A DNA stretch of 64,000 nucleotides from Pseudarthrobacter sp. L1SW (GCF_020809045.1 NZ_CP078079.1:2542001-2606000); one strand, 5' to 3'; shown: positions 26,084 to 35,435, counted from the stretch's first letter. Numbers and translations are program-made. The notes: generated by a model from the sequence alone, not told the origin.

Positions 26084-27154
26084 TCAGCTGCCGTTCGGCT
26101 GTCCCAGCCGGCGGATGCCGGTGGCCTGCGTGGCGTCCCTGATCTCGCCCACCAACTGCTCAATCACGTCCTCGAGGAACAGGACGCCCTGGGTGTTTCC
26201 GTCCGGGCCGATCACGCGGGCAAGGTGCGAGCCCGTGCGCTGCATGACGGACATTGCCTTTTCTATCTCGTCGTCCAGCGCCAGGTTGGCGAGTGACCGG
26301 ATGCGGCTTTCGGCAATCGGCAGCTCATAGGCCTGCTCAGGGATGGAGAGCACGTCCTTGACGTGGAGGTAGCCGTACAGCATGTCGTCCTCGTCAAGCA
26401 TGGGGAAGCGGGAAAACCCGGTACGGCTGACTGCTTTTTCAAACTCCACCGGAGTGGTGGCCGCCTTCAGCATGACCAGCTTCTCCAGCGGCACCATGAT
26501 GTCAGCCGCAGTGTACTCGGAGAACTCCAGCGCGCCGGTGATGAGCCCGGCGTCGTCGTCCACCAGGCCGTGGCGGGTGGACTCCTGCACGATGGACTGC
26601 ACTTCCTCCAGCGTGAAGGAGGAGTTCACCTCATCCTTGGGCTCAATGCGGAGGAGCTTGAGGATGTGGTTCGCGGACCAGTTCAGGACCGAGATCACGG
26701 GGTGGACCAGCCGGGCGACGAACATCAGCGGCGGGGAAAGCAGCAGCGCCGCCTTGTCCGCCACGCTGACCGAAATGTTCTTGGGCACCATCTCACCGAA
26801 GGTCACGTGCAGGAACGTCACCAGCATCAGGGCAACGGCGAAGGCCGCCACGTCGGCGATCTCCATCGGCAGGCCCAGCGTTTCCAGGGGGACGGCCAGC
26901 AGGTGGTGGATGGCCGGTTCAGCCACCAGCAGGATCAGCAGCGAACAGACGGTGATGCCCAGCTGCGCGCAGGCCAGCATCAGCGAGACGTTTTCCATGG
27001 CGCGGAGGGTGGTCTGCGCCCGCTTGGAACCTGCCTCGGCCAGCGGTTCAATCTGGCTTCGCCGTGCGGACATCACCGCGAATTCAGCGGCAACGAAGAA
27101 CGCATTACCGAGCAGCAGGACCCCCAGCCAGGCGATTCCGGCCCAGTCACTCAT
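26084..27154 (-). CDS. CNNM/HlyC-CorC family membrane protein (short form)
   Basis: 356 residues: a DUF21/CNNM transmembrane domain (about 1-180, with VTFLHVTFGEMVPKN) and a CBS pair (about 205-335, with ADIMVPLEKL and GVLFLEDVIEQLVGEI). The C-terminal CorC/HlyC domain found in the upstream neighbour is missing. Proteins of this family are linked to magnesium or cobalt efflux; the older name hemolysin is not supported by the sequence. It overlaps the upstream gene by four bases (ATGA). Confidence 0.9.
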   Translation of the reverse strand: MSDWAGIAWLGVLLLGNAFFVAAEFAVMSARRSQIEPLAEAGSKRAQTTLRAMENVSLMLACAQLGITVCSLLILLVAEPAIHHLLAVPLETLGLPMEIADVAAFAVALMLVTFLHVTFGEMVPKNISVSVADKAALLLSPPLMFVARLVHPVISVLNWSANHILKLLRIEPKDEVNSSFTLEEVQSIVQESTRHGLVDDDAGLITGALEFSEYTAADIMVPLEKLVMLKAATTPVEFEKAVSRTGFSRFPMLDEDDMLYGYLHVKDVLSIPEQAYELPIAESRIRSLANLALDDEIEKAMSVMQRTGSHLARVIGPDGNTQGVLFLEDVIEQLVGEIRDATQATGIRRLGQPNGS

Positions 27155-28521
27155 TGTTCTGTCCTGTCATTGCGCTTGGCCCTGTCGTTGCGCCTGGCCT
27201 TGTCGCCCTTGTCCGCAGGCTCCGGTTCGTCGGCCGGGTGGAAGCAGATCCGGTCGATCCGGCGGCCATCCATCCGGGTGACACTCAGTGTTCCCCCGCC
27301 AACGGGGACGGTGTCCCCCACTGTGGCAATCCGGCCCAGCTGGCTCATGACGTACCCGCCCACGGTTTCATACGCAGCTTCATCGGGGACGGTCAGCCGG
27401 GGGATCTGCTCGGACAGCTCGTCCGGGCGGAGCAGGCCCGGGAAGTACCAGTCGCCGGAGGCGCTTTGCAGCAGCCCGGGGCGGACCTTGTCGTGTTCAT
27501 CCGCCACCTCGCCCACGATTTCCTCCACCAGGTCCTCGAGGGTGGCGATGCCGGCGGTTCCGCCGTACTCGTCCAGGACGACAGCGAGCTGCAGGTTGCC
27601 GTCCCGGAGCTCTGCCAGCAGGGCGTCAAGGTGGATGGTCTCGGGGACCCTCAGCACCTCGGTCATGATGGCTCCGGCTTCCAGGTTCTGGCGGCGGTCC
27701 CAGGGAACGGCCACGGCCTTCTTCACGTGGACCAGCCCACGGATGTCGTCCGCGGAGTCGCCAATAACCGGGAACCGGGAGTATCCGGTCCGGCGGGCGG
27801 CATCCACCACATCGGAGACGGGCTGGTCGGCGTCGATCGTCTCCACCCGGATGCGTGGCGTCATCACGTCGGCCGCCGTCCTGGTGGAGAAGTTCAAGGT
27901 GCGCGCCACGAAGTTGGCGGTGCCGGCGTCGAGCGTTCCCATTGCCGCTGAACGGCGCACCAGGGATGCAAGTTCCGCAGGCGTCCTGGCTCCGGAGATT
28001 TCTTCCTTTGCTTCCAGTCCGAAAACGTTAAGCACCTTGTTGGAGAATCCGTTGAGCACCACGATGGCGGGCTTGAACACGGCGGTGAACATCAGCTGCG
28101 GCCGCGCCAGGGCGCGCCCCACGGGGAAGGACAGCGCAATGGCCATGTTCTTGGGCACCAGTTCGCCAAGGAGCATGGAGAGCAGGGTAGCGATCACCAT
28201 GGCAAGGACCAGGGAGATGGAGGCAACCGCGACGCCGGGAAGTCCGACGGCGGCCAGGGGGGCTTCCAGGAGGCGGCCCACGGAGGGCTCCATCACGTAA
28301 CCGGTCAGGAGCGTTGTCATGGTGATGCCCAGCTGGCAGCTGGAGAGCTGCGTGGACAGCGACTTCAGGCAGGTGAGCAATGGCACGGCGGCTGTATCGC
28401 CGTCGTCAATGGCGCGCTGGACCGTTGCCTGGTCCAGCGCAATAAGGGAGAACTCGACGGCTACAAAGAAACCCGTGCCGGCGATGAGCAGCAGTCCTGC
28501 TGCGAGGAGAAGCCACTCCAT
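27151..28521 (-). CDS. CNNM/HlyC-CorC family membrane protein (full form)
   Basis: 456 residues: DUF21/CNNM membrane domain (about 1-200, with LLGELVPKNMAIA), two CBS motifs (about 215-345, with ADVMTPRIRV and GIATLEDLVEEIVGEV), and a CorC/HlyC C-terminal domain (about 360-435), followed by a charged tail of Lys/Arg/Asp repeats (DKGDKARRNDRAKR). Paired short and long members of this family as adjacent genes are common in actinobacteria. Likely role: divalent cation handling. Confidence 0.9.
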   Translation of the reverse strand: MEWLLLAAGLLLIAGTGFFVAVEFSLIALDQATVQRAIDDGDTAAVPLLTCLKSLSTQLSSCQLGITMTTLLTGYVMEPSVGRLLEAPLAAVGLPGVAVASISLVLAMVIATLLSMLLGELVPKNMAIALSFPVGRALARPQLMFTAVFKPAIVVLNGFSNKVLNVFGLEAKEEISGARTPAELASLVRRSAAMGTLDAGTANFVARTLNFSTRTAADVMTPRIRVETIDADQPVSDVVDAARRTGYSRFPVIGDSADDIRGLVHVKKAVAVPWDRRQNLEAGAIMTEVLRVPETIHLDALLAELRDGNLQLAVVLDEYGGTAGIATLEDLVEEIVGEVADEHDKVRPGLLQSASGDWYFPGLLRPDELSEQIPRLTVPDEAAYETVGGYVMSQLGRIATVGDTVPVGGGTLSVTRMDGRRIDRICFHPADEPEPADKGDKARRNDRAKRNDRTEQ

Positions 28522-29081
28522 TCAGCATCCCGCCCGGGAGGCGGCTGCCGACGGCGTGGCATACGGAAGGAAAAGCTGGGGGCTGGAAGATCTTCCCGGC
28601 GGAGGATGGTCGGCAGAAACCGACGCTCTTTCCGCGGGGGCTACGGCCGGCTGGGCCGCCGGCGGGTGATGGGCTCGTGTTCGGGGTTTGCCGGCTCTGC
28701 GGGTGGACTGCGCGGAGCTGGTCGTTATGCTCCGCTGACAGCCCCCAGGCCGGCACCTAGATTTACTGTCCATAAGGTTTTCAGTCTACAGGAGCCGTGC
28801 CCCCGCCTTACCGCCACCAGCCGGCCAGCCGCTGCCGCCGCCCTGTTTCCTTGCGTGTTTTTCTGCGGGGCCGGACACTCCCTGGCTACGGCGTTTAACG
28901 CCACATTCAGCGATCCCGGCGTCACTTCATGATTTGGGTCACCCTTATTGGCAGTTAAGACAAGATGCTCACTAGACTTGCAAAGGTCTGGGTTCAGAGG
29001 ACGCAGAGATCGGTTCGAACGTGTTGCTGAAGCACCGTGGGGCCGGAGAGAAATCAAACTCATGGAAGAGGCGTATTTCAA
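28522..29081. other. 560-base intergenic region between the CNNM operon and kgd
   Basis: It separates divergent units and should carry both promoters. A minus-strand ORF of 83 codons (28522-28773) is Pro/Ser/Arg-rich and has no good ribosome site, so I do not call it. The stretch 28774-28980 is less GC-rich than its surroundings. I see no recognised riboswitch. Confidence 0.4.
28948..28978 (+). promoter_or_regulatory. Candidate kgd promoter
   Basis: TTGGCA (28948-28953) and TAGACT (28973-28978) with a 19-base spacer, about 100 bases upstream of the kgd start. The spacer is longer than ideal. Confidence 0.3.
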
Positions 29082-32000
29082 GTGCCAGAGCAGCCTAGCC
29101 ACCGTCTACCAGAGGAATTTGGCGGAAACGAGTGGCTCGTTGACGAACTGTACGAGCAGTACCAGCAGGACAAGAACGCCGTGGATGCCAAGTGGTGGCC
29201 GCTGTTTGAATCGTTCGAGTCGGGCAACAGTTCTTCTTCCAATGGAAATTCGGCGCATGCCGCAGCCCACCCTGCCACCAGGGAAATGCCTGCCGTAAAC
29301 CCGGCTCCAGCAGCCCCGGCACCGTCGCCGGCCACTGCTCCCGCCGCGCCCCCGGCGCCGCCCGCCGCCCCGCCGGCCTCCGCTGCGGCACCGGCAAAGA
29401 AGGCTCCCGCCACTGAAGCCCGCGACGGCGGCACGAAGACCGGAACGGGCCCGGGCTCCCAGCCCATCCCCGCCCAGCTGCCCAAGAACGTCAAGGCACC
29501 CACCGCCCCCGAGGAAGACGTCGTCTCCGTCCTTCGCGGACCGGCCAAGGCGATCGCCACCAACATGGTCACCAGCCTCCAGGTGCCCACCGCCACCAGC
29601 GTCCGCGCCATTCCGGCCAAGCTGCTGATCGACAACCGCGTGGTCATCAACTCGAACCTCGCCCGCGCCCGCGGCGGCAAGGTTTCCTTCACGCACCTCA
29701 TCGGCTATGCCGTGATCCGCGCGCTCTCCCAGTTCCCTTCGATGAACGTGTACTACGACGAAGTGGACGGCAAGCCGGTTGCGGTCCAGCCGGCCCACGT
29801 CAACTTCGGCATCGCCATCGACATGCCGAAGCCCGACGGCACCCGCCTGCTCATGGTGCCGAACATCAAGAAGGCTGAAACCCTCAATTTCTCCGAGTTC
29901 TGGCACACCTACGAGGACCTCATCAAGCGTGCCCGCAACGGCAAGCTCACCGCGGAGGACCATCAGGGCACCACGGTGTCGCTGACCAACCCCGGCGGCA
30001 TCGGCACCGTCCACTCGGTGCCCCGCCTGTCAAAGGGCCAGGCCGCCATCATCGGCGTCGGCGCCCTCGACTACCCTGCGGAATTCCAGGGTGCCAGCGA
30101 AAAGATCATCGCCCATAACGCGATCAGCAAGGTCCTCACGCTGACCTCCACCTACGACCACCGGGTAATCCAGGGTGCCGGCAGCGGCGAGTTCCTGAAG
30201 CTGGTCCACCAGTTGCTGCTGGGCGCGCAGGACTTCTACGACGAAATCTTCGAGTCCCTGCGCATCCCCTACGAGCCCGTGCGCTGGAGCGCGGACAAGC
30301 AGGTGGACCCGGCCGACGAAATCAACAAGGTGGCCCGGATCCAGCAGCTGATCCACTCCTACCGTGTCCGCGGACACCTGATGGCGGACACCGATCCGCT
30401 GGAGTACGTCCAGCGCAAGCACCCCGACCTCGATGTCCTCACCTACGGCCTGACGCTGTGGGACCTGGACCGCGAATGGCCTACGGGCGGCTTCGGCGGC
30501 AAGCCCCAGCTCAAGTTCCGCGACATTCTGGGCGTCCTCCGCGATGCTTACTGCCGCACCACGGGCATCGAGTACATGCACATCCAGGAGCCTGCCGAGC
30601 GCAAGTGGTTCCAGGACCAGCTGGAGCACCCCTACTCAAAGCCCAGCCGTGAAGAGCAGCTGCGCATCGTCTCCAAGCTGAACGCAGCCGAAGCCTTCGA
30701 AACCTTCCTGCAGACCAAGTTCGTGGGCCAGAAGCGCTTCTCCCTTGAGGGCGGCGAATCGCTGATCCCGCTGCTTGACGCCATCATGTCCAACGCGGCC
30801 GACGACGGACTGGACGAGGTTGCCATCGGCATGGCCCACCGCGGCCGCCTCAACGTGCTCACCAACATCGCCGGCAAGACCTACGCGCAGGTCTTCCGGG
30901 AGTTCGAAGGCACCCAGGACCCGCGCTCCGTGCAGGGATCCGGCGACGTGAAGTACCACCTGGGCACCGAGGGGACGTTCACCTCGGACAACGGCAAGGA
31001 AACCAAGGTTTACCTGGCCGCCAACCCTTCCCACCTCGAAGCCGTGGACCCCGTCCTCGAGGGCATCGTCCGCGCCAAGCAGGACCGGCTTGACCAGGGC
31101 GAGTCCTTCCCTGTCCTGCCCATCATGGTCCACGGCGACGCCGCCTTCGCCGGCCAGGGCGTGGTTGCCGAAACGCTCAACCTGTCCCAGCTCCGCGGCT
31201 ACCGCACCGGCGGCACCATCCACGTTGTGGTCAACAACCAGGTGGGCTTCACCACGGCCCCCTCGTCGTCCCGCTCGTCCACATACTCCACGGACGTTGC
31301 CAAGATGATCCAGGCACCCGTCTTCCACGTGAACGGCGACGACCCCGAAGCCGTGGTCCGCATCGGCCAGCTCGCCTACGAGTTCCGCCAGCGGTTCCAC
31401 AAGGACGTTGTCATCGACATGGTCTGCTACCGCCGCCGCGGACACAACGAGGGCGACGACCCCTCGATGACCCAGCCGCTGATGTACAACCTGATCGAGG
31501 CCAAGCGCTCCGTCCGCAAGCTGTACACCGAGTCCCTCATCGGCCGTGGCGACATCACCGAGGAAGAAGCCGAACAGCTGCTCCGCGACTACCAGGAGCG
31601 CCTGGAGCGCGTCTTTGCCGAAACCCACGCGGCCCAGACGTCCCCGATCCCGATCGTGACGGCAGACACCGCCGCTGTTTCGGACATCGAGCGCCCCATC
31701 TCCCAGCAGTCGGATTCCGGCGTCAACGCCCCTGCCTCCACGGCAATCTCGGCTGACACCCTGGCCCGGATCGGCAAGGCCCACGTGGAAGTCCCCGAGG
31801 GCTTTACCGTGCACGCGAAGCTCAAGCAGCTGCTCGAGAAGCGTGAACAGATGTCCCGTGAGGGCGGCATCGACTGGGGCTTCGGCGAAATCGCGGCCTT
31901 CGGTTCGCTGATCATGGAAGGCGTCCCCGTACGCCTTGCCGGGCAGGACTCCCGCCGCGGCACGTTCGTGCAGCGCCACGCCGTCTTCCACGACCGTGCC

Positions 32001-32891
32001 AACGGCAAGGAATGGCTGCCCCTGGGCAACCTCTCCGACGACCAGGCGAAGCTGTGGATCTACGATTCCCTGCTCTCCGAATACGCGGCCATGGGCTTCG
32101 AATACGGCTACTCCGTGGAACGGCCGGACGCGCTGGTCCTGTGGGAAGCCCAGTTCGGCGACTTCGTCAACGGCGCCCAGACCATCATCGACGAGTTCAT
32201 TTCCTCGGCCGAGCAGAAGTGGGGGCAGCGTTCGTCGCTGGTCCTGATGCTGCCGCACGGTTATGAAGGCCAGGGACCGGACCACTCCTCCGCAAGGATC
32301 GAGCGGTTCCTGCAGCTGTGCGCCGAGGAGAACATGATCGTGGCCAACCCCACCACCGCGGCCTCGCACTTCCACCTGCTGCGCCGCCAGGCCTACAGCC
32401 GCCCGCGGAAGCCGCTCATCATCTTCACACCCAAGCAGCTGCTGCGCCTCAAGGCCGCCGCGTCCTCGGTGGAAGACTTCACCACCGGCAGCTTCCGGCC
32501 CGTGATCGGCGAGCACGAGCAGCTGGCGGGAGGCGCCGTCGAACGCGTACTGCTGGTGTCCGGCCGCCTGTACTACGACCTCCTGTCCACCCGGCAGAAG
32601 ACCGGTGACAAGACCACCGCGATTGTCCGCGTGGAGCAGCTCTACCCGCTGCCCCACGAGGAGATCGCAAAGGAGCTGGCCAAATACCCGAACGCCGAGG
32701 TTGTCTGGGCACAGGACGAGCCCGCCAACCAGGGTCCGTGGCCGTTCATCGGCCTGAACCTGCCGGACGCCCTTGAGCGCCGCGTCCGGCTGGTCTCGCG
32801 TCCGGCCTCGGCATCCACCGCTGCCGGGTCAATGAAGCGGCACGCCGCCGAGCAGGATGTACTCCTGAAGCAGGCATTTGCACGGAAGTAA
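29082..32891 (+). CDS. kgd: Multifunctional 2-oxoglutarate decarboxylase/dehydrogenase E1-E2
   Basis: TCA-cycle enzyme of the actinobacterial Kgd type. From GTG 29082 (after GGAAGAGG) the protein has 1269 residues. It starts with the short conserved EFGGNEWLVDELYEQY, then a Pro/Ala linker (60-110), an E2-like acyltransferase domain (about 125-350, with TYDHRVIQGAGSGEFL), and a thiamine-dependent E1 domain (about 380-1269, with GMAHRGRLNVL, VHGDAAFAGQG and the metal region). There is no lipoyl domain, as known for this family. An in-frame ATG at 29037 precedes the conserved start and is not favoured. Confidence 0.95.
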   Translation: MPEQPSHRLPEEFGGNEWLVDELYEQYQQDKNAVDAKWWPLFESFESGNSSSSNGNSAHAAAHPATREMPAVNPAPAAPAPSPATAPAAPPAPPAAPPASAAAPAKKAPATEARDGGTKTGTGPGSQPIPAQLPKNVKAPTAPEEDVVSVLRGPAKAIATNMVTSLQVPTATSVRAIPAKLLIDNRVVINSNLARARGGKVSFTHLIGYAVIRALSQFPSMNVYYDEVDGKPVAVQPAHVNFGIAIDMPKPDGTRLLMVPNIKKAETLNFSEFWHTYEDLIKRARNGKLTAEDHQGTTVSLTNPGGIGTVHSVPRLSKGQAAIIGVGALDYPAEFQGASEKIIAHNAISKVLTLTSTYDHRVIQGAGSGEFLKLVHQLLLGAQDFYDEIFESLRIPYEPVRWSADKQVDPADEINKVARIQQLIHSYRVRGHLMADTDPLEYVQRKHPDLDVLTYGLTLWDLDREWPTGGFGGKPQLKFRDILGVLRDAYCRTTGIEYMHIQEPAERKWFQDQLEHPYSKPSREEQLRIVSKLNAAEAFETFLQTKFVGQKRFSLEGGESLIPLLDAIMSNAADDGLDEVAIGMAHRGRLNVLTNIAGKTYAQVFREFEGTQDPRSVQGSGDVKYHLGTEGTFTSDNGKETKVYLAANPSHLEAVDPVLEGIVRAKQDRLDQGESFPVLPIMVHGDAAFAGQGVVAETLNLSQLRGYRTGGTIHVVVNNQVGFTTAPSSSRSSTYSTDVAKMIQAPVFHVNGDDPEAVVRIGQLAYEFRQRFHKDVVIDMVCYRRRGHNEGDDPSMTQPLMYNLIEAKRSVRKLYTESLIGRGDITEEEAEQLLRDYQERLERVFAETHAAQTSPIPIVTADTAAVSDIERPISQQSDSGVNAPASTAISADTLARIGKAHVEVPEGFTVHAKLKQLLEKREQMSREGGIDWGFGEIAAFGSLIMEGVPVRLAGQDSRRGTFVQRHAVFHDRANGKEWLPLGNLSDDQAKLWIYDSLLSEYAAMGFEYGYSVERPDALVLWEAQFGDFVNGAQTIIDEFISSAEQKWGQRSSLVLMLPHGYEGQGPDHSSARIERFLQLCAEENMIVANPTTAASHFHLLRRQAYSRPRKPLIIFTPKQLLRLKAAASSVEDFTTGSFRPVIGEHEQLAGGAVERVLLVSGRLYYDLLSTRQKTGDKTTAIVRVEQLYPLPHEEIAKELAKYPNAEVVWAQDEPANQGPWPFIGLNLPDALERRVRLVSRPASASTAAGSMKRHAAEQDVLLKQAFARK

Positions 32892-32900
32892 GCAGTAAGG

Positions 32901-32950
32901 CTGCCCGGCCGGACGTCGAAATCCCAGACTCCGGCCGGGCAGTTCTGTTT
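32901..32950 (+). terminator. Rho-independent terminator after kgd
   Basis: CTGCCCGGCCGGA (32901-32913) pairs perfectly with TCCGGCCGGGCAG (32930-32942), followed by TTCTGTTT. Confidence 0.85.
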
Positions 32951-33081
32951 AATGGAGTGCACGGCGCCGAATGGAACGCACGGCGCGAGATGGACAGGCC
33001 CAACGAATGCACAGCGGCGCTCCGTGGCCGGCAAGTGAAGCCACGGTTGCAGCGGCAAGGCACTGACGTAAAGAGGAACGT

Positions 33082-33681
33082 GTGGAAGACAGGAAGCTGC
33101 GCATTGCAGCTGTAGGAGATGAACTGCTGGCCGGACTGGGTGATCCCCGGGCACTCGGCTGGCTGGGACGCGTCCTCGCCCGCACACCCCGGGACAGCAT
33201 GCTCCTCGAGAGCTACGCCCTCCCCTGCCCGCAGGAAGGCACGGAAGGCCTGGCCGCGCGGTGGCTCGAGGAAGCCGGCCGCCGCTTCAGCGACCACGCC
33301 GAAAACAGGCTGGTCATCGGGCTCTCCGGGCGCGACATCGAGTTTGGGCTCTCCACCGCACGCAGCAGGCTCAACCTCGCCAACATCCTGGATTCCGCAT
33401 CGCAAAACCGCATCGAAGTCTTCGTCGTGGGTCCGCCCCCCACGCTTGATCCGAACCAGAACAGGCGCCTGGACGAACTCAACACCGCCTTCGCCGACGT
33501 CACCACCCGGCGCAAGCACCTGTACGTTGACACCTTCTCCCCCCTCCTGAACCACGAACAGTGGCGCCAGGACCTGGCAGCCAACGGCGGGACCCCGGGG
33601 CAGGCCGGGTATGGACTGATGGCGTGGCTGGTGCTTCACCGGGGCTGGTTCCAGTGGCTTGGCATGGACGTCCCGGAGTAA
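33082..33681 (+). CDS. SGNH/GDSL-like protein with degenerate active site
   Basis: 199 residues from GTG 33082 after AAAGAGGAAC. The fold follows SGNH esterases: block I reads AVGDELLAGLGDPRALGW, where the nucleophile Ser of GDS is replaced by Glu14; the usual C-terminal DGxHP block reads NGGTP (168-172), so both catalytic Asp and His are replaced; the GxND block reads GLSGRD. The end GYGLMAWLVLHRGW keeps the fold signature. It is probably not a hydrolase of the usual kind. Monocistronic between the kgd terminator and the DUF4097 promoter. Confidence 0.85.
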   Translation: MEDRKLRIAAVGDELLAGLGDPRALGWLGRVLARTPRDSMLLESYALPCPQEGTEGLAARWLEEAGRRFSDHAENRLVIGLSGRDIEFGLSTARSRLNLANILDSASQNRIEVFVVGPPPTLDPNQNRRLDELNTAFADVTTRRKHLYVDTFSPLLNHEQWRQDLAANGGTPGQAGYGLMAWLVLHRGWFQWLGMDVPE

Positions 33682-33690
33682 GCTCCAATC

Positions 33691-33752
33691 GCGATATATC
33701 TTGACGTTGTTCCCGCCGCGGGGTAGCTTGGGAGGGTCAACACGATATATCG
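33691..33752 (+). promoter_or_regulatory. Promoter with two GATATATC operators
   Basis: TTGACG (33701-33706), a 17-base spacer, and TAGCTT (33724-33729). CGATATATC abuts the -35 on its upstream side (33692-33700) and a perfect palindrome CGATATATCG (33743-33752) lies just after the expected transcription start. The paired sites are well placed for autorepression by the PadR protein encoded by the second gene of the operon. Confidence 0.75.
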
Positions 33753-33768
33753 CCTTTTGGAGGACTCC

Positions 33769-34596
33769 GTGCCTGATCAAGAATGGACTGTCACCAGCCC
33801 ACAGACCATCGACGTCGACGGCGTGGCGTCCCTGAAGCTCGGCATGGTGCAGGGCCGCTTCGACGTCGTTACGCACGAGGAGCAGGTGGCCCGCGTCGAG
33901 ATTGCCGACGTCCACGGAGACCCTGTGGCGGTCTCCCTGAGCGAGGGCCGCCTGGAGGTCCGCCACCAGCTGCACGGCCCCCAAGGCTGGTTCAAGAACC
34001 TCATGGGGACCGTCAGCCACAACAGCGAAAATTCGGCCGTCATCAGCATTGCCGTCCCCGCCCACGTCCGGGTGGAGGCGGGCACGGTCAGCGGTGACGG
34101 ATTGGTGTCAGGCATCAAGGGACAGACGCGCCTCAACACGGTCTCCGGCTCGGTCATGGCGGACGGCACCGAGGGTGAACTGCACATCAACACCGTCAGC
34201 GGAGAAGTCACCGCCCGGAACCACACAGGTGTCCTGACCGCCAAGAGCGTCTCCGGCGAAGTGACCGCGTCCGGGCACCTCAGCAACATCCGCGCAAACA
34301 CCGTCAGCGGGGACATGAGCTTCGATCTCCTGGGCTTCACGCACGACTTTGGCGCGAACTCGGTGTCCGGGGACCTCACCATCCGGCTGCCCCACGACGT
34401 GGGCGTGGACATCGTGGCCAAGTCGGCCAGCGGTGCCGTTGTGATCGGAGACCAGCGGTACGCGGTGGTTGGCGGCAAGGTGGAAACGATTGCCGGCCCG
34501 GACGGACAGCTCATGCTGGTGCGGACCAACACGGTGTCGGGCAAGACCTCCATCTTCCACGGCCCGGCGGCGGGAAATGCAGAAGCTGGCTCCTAA
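33769..34596 (+). CDS. DUF4097 family beta-strand repeat protein
   Basis: 275 residues from GTG 33769, preceded by TTTTGGAGG. It has a repeating beta-strand pattern with many NTVSG / SVSGE / KSVSG / NSVSGDL turns (about residues 100-215), the hallmark of DUF4097 (beta-helix-like) proteins. No signal peptide or membrane helix is present, so it is likely cytoplasmic. Function unknown. Its stop shares a base with the padR ATG (TAATG), and the promoter has PadR-like operators; such DUF4097-PadR pairs occur widely in Gram-positive bacteria. Confidence 0.88.
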   Translation: MPDQEWTVTSPQTIDVDGVASLKLGMVQGRFDVVTHEEQVARVEIADVHGDPVAVSLSEGRLEVRHQLHGPQGWFKNLMGTVSHNSENSAVISIAVPAHVRVEAGTVSGDGLVSGIKGQTRLNTVSGSVMADGTEGELHINTVSGEVTARNHTGVLTAKSVSGEVTASGHLSNIRANTVSGDMSFDLLGFTHDFGANSVSGDLTIRLPHDVGVDIVAKSASGAVVIGDQRYAVVGGKVETIAGPDGQLMLVRTNTVSGKTSIFHGPAAGNAEAGS

Positions 34597-35207
34597 TGGC
34601 CCCGGTATTCGCCCACGGCGCGCTTCGCCTCTACCTGCTGGCACTGCTTGAGTCAGGTCCCAAACACGGCTACGAGCTCATCAAGGAACTCAAGGAACGG
34701 TTTGGCGGCACCTACTCCCCCAGCGCCGGAACCATCTACCCCCGGCTGGGAAAACTTGAGGAGGAAGGGCTCGTGGCCACGGAATCCGCCGGGCGCCGGA
34801 CCAACTACCACATCACCGCATCCGGGCTGGCGGAGCTGAACCGGCGCCGTGACGAACTGGCCGGCGTGGAGAGCGAAATCTCCGCTTCCGTCCGCCGGCT
34901 GGCCGACAACCTCCGCGAGGACATCCGCAGCAACATGCGGGGGCTTCGGGCCGATCTTGCCGCCACGGCGGAGGCCGCCCGGGCCACTGCGCGCTCGACG
35001 GATTTCAAGGTCCCCGGCAGGTTGCCACCGGAAAGCCAGCGCTCCCTGAAGGAAGCGGAAATGATGCTCCAGCGGTTCCGCGACGACCTCAGGTCTGAGC
35101 TGCGGCTGCACGCCGGAAGGGAGCCCCTCAGCCCCCTGGCACTGGAAACAGTCCGGACCGTCCTTGAACAGGCCGGCATCTCGATCCGGAACTCCCTCAA
35201 ACCCTAG
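34596..35207 (+). CDS. PadR family transcriptional regulator
   Basis: 203-residue regulator. The winged helix-turn-helix lies at residues 5-80 (LYLLALLESGPKHGYELIKEL, AGTIYPRLGKLEEEGLV, GRRTNYHITASGLAEL). The C-terminal half (about 90-200) is a long charged helical region for dimerisation, with an unusual basic/Ala-rich middle. Translationally coupled to the DUF4097 gene. Two GATATATC palindromes around the operon promoter are its likely binding sites. Confidence 0.92.
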   Translation: MAPVFAHGALRLYLLALLESGPKHGYELIKELKERFGGTYSPSAGTIYPRLGKLEEEGLVATESAGRRTNYHITASGLAELNRRRDELAGVESEISASVRRLADNLREDIRSNMRGLRADLAATAEAARATARSTDFKVPGRLPPESQRSLKEAEMMLQRFRDDLRSELRLHAGREPLSPLALETVRTVLEQAGISIRNSLKP

Positions 35208-35330
35208 GACTGCATGCTCCCCCAGCGGCCAAGGCGCAGGTCATGCGGCTGTTCCCGGTTCGCGGGCGGCTACTTGATGTGCGAGACTTGAGGGCAGCTC
35301 TTTTGAGTACCAACAGTAAGGAGGCCAGCT

Positions 35331-35405
35331 ATGAGCAAGCGTGCACGCAAGCGTCGTGACCGTAAGCGTGGCGGCGCGAACCACGGGAAGCGCCCCAACA
35401 CCTAG
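35331..35405 (+). CDS. 50S ribosomal protein bL37-like (24 residues)
   Basis: A very short gene with a strong ribosome site (TAAGGAGG, 35317-35324) seven bases before ATG 35331. The 24-residue product is almost entirely basic, starts MSKRARKRRDRKRGG and ends ANHGKRPNT; this resembles the actinobacterial bL37 large-subunit protein. Easily missed by gene callers because of its size. It is followed by a strong terminator, so it is its own short transcript or the end of one. Confidence 0.85.
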   Translation: MSKRARKRRDRKRGGANHGKRPNT

Positions 35406-35435
35406 GCAAATGCCAGGAACTACGGTTCAAGCGAA

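Noticed and set aside
28522..28773. 83-codon minus-strand frame directly before the CNNM gene
   Set aside because: Pro/Ser/Arg-rich, no ribosome site, no similarity recognised; more likely leader DNA.
30636..32657. 673-codon minus-strand open frame inside kgd
   Set aside because: Antisense to conserved E1 domain sequence; no recognisable domain.
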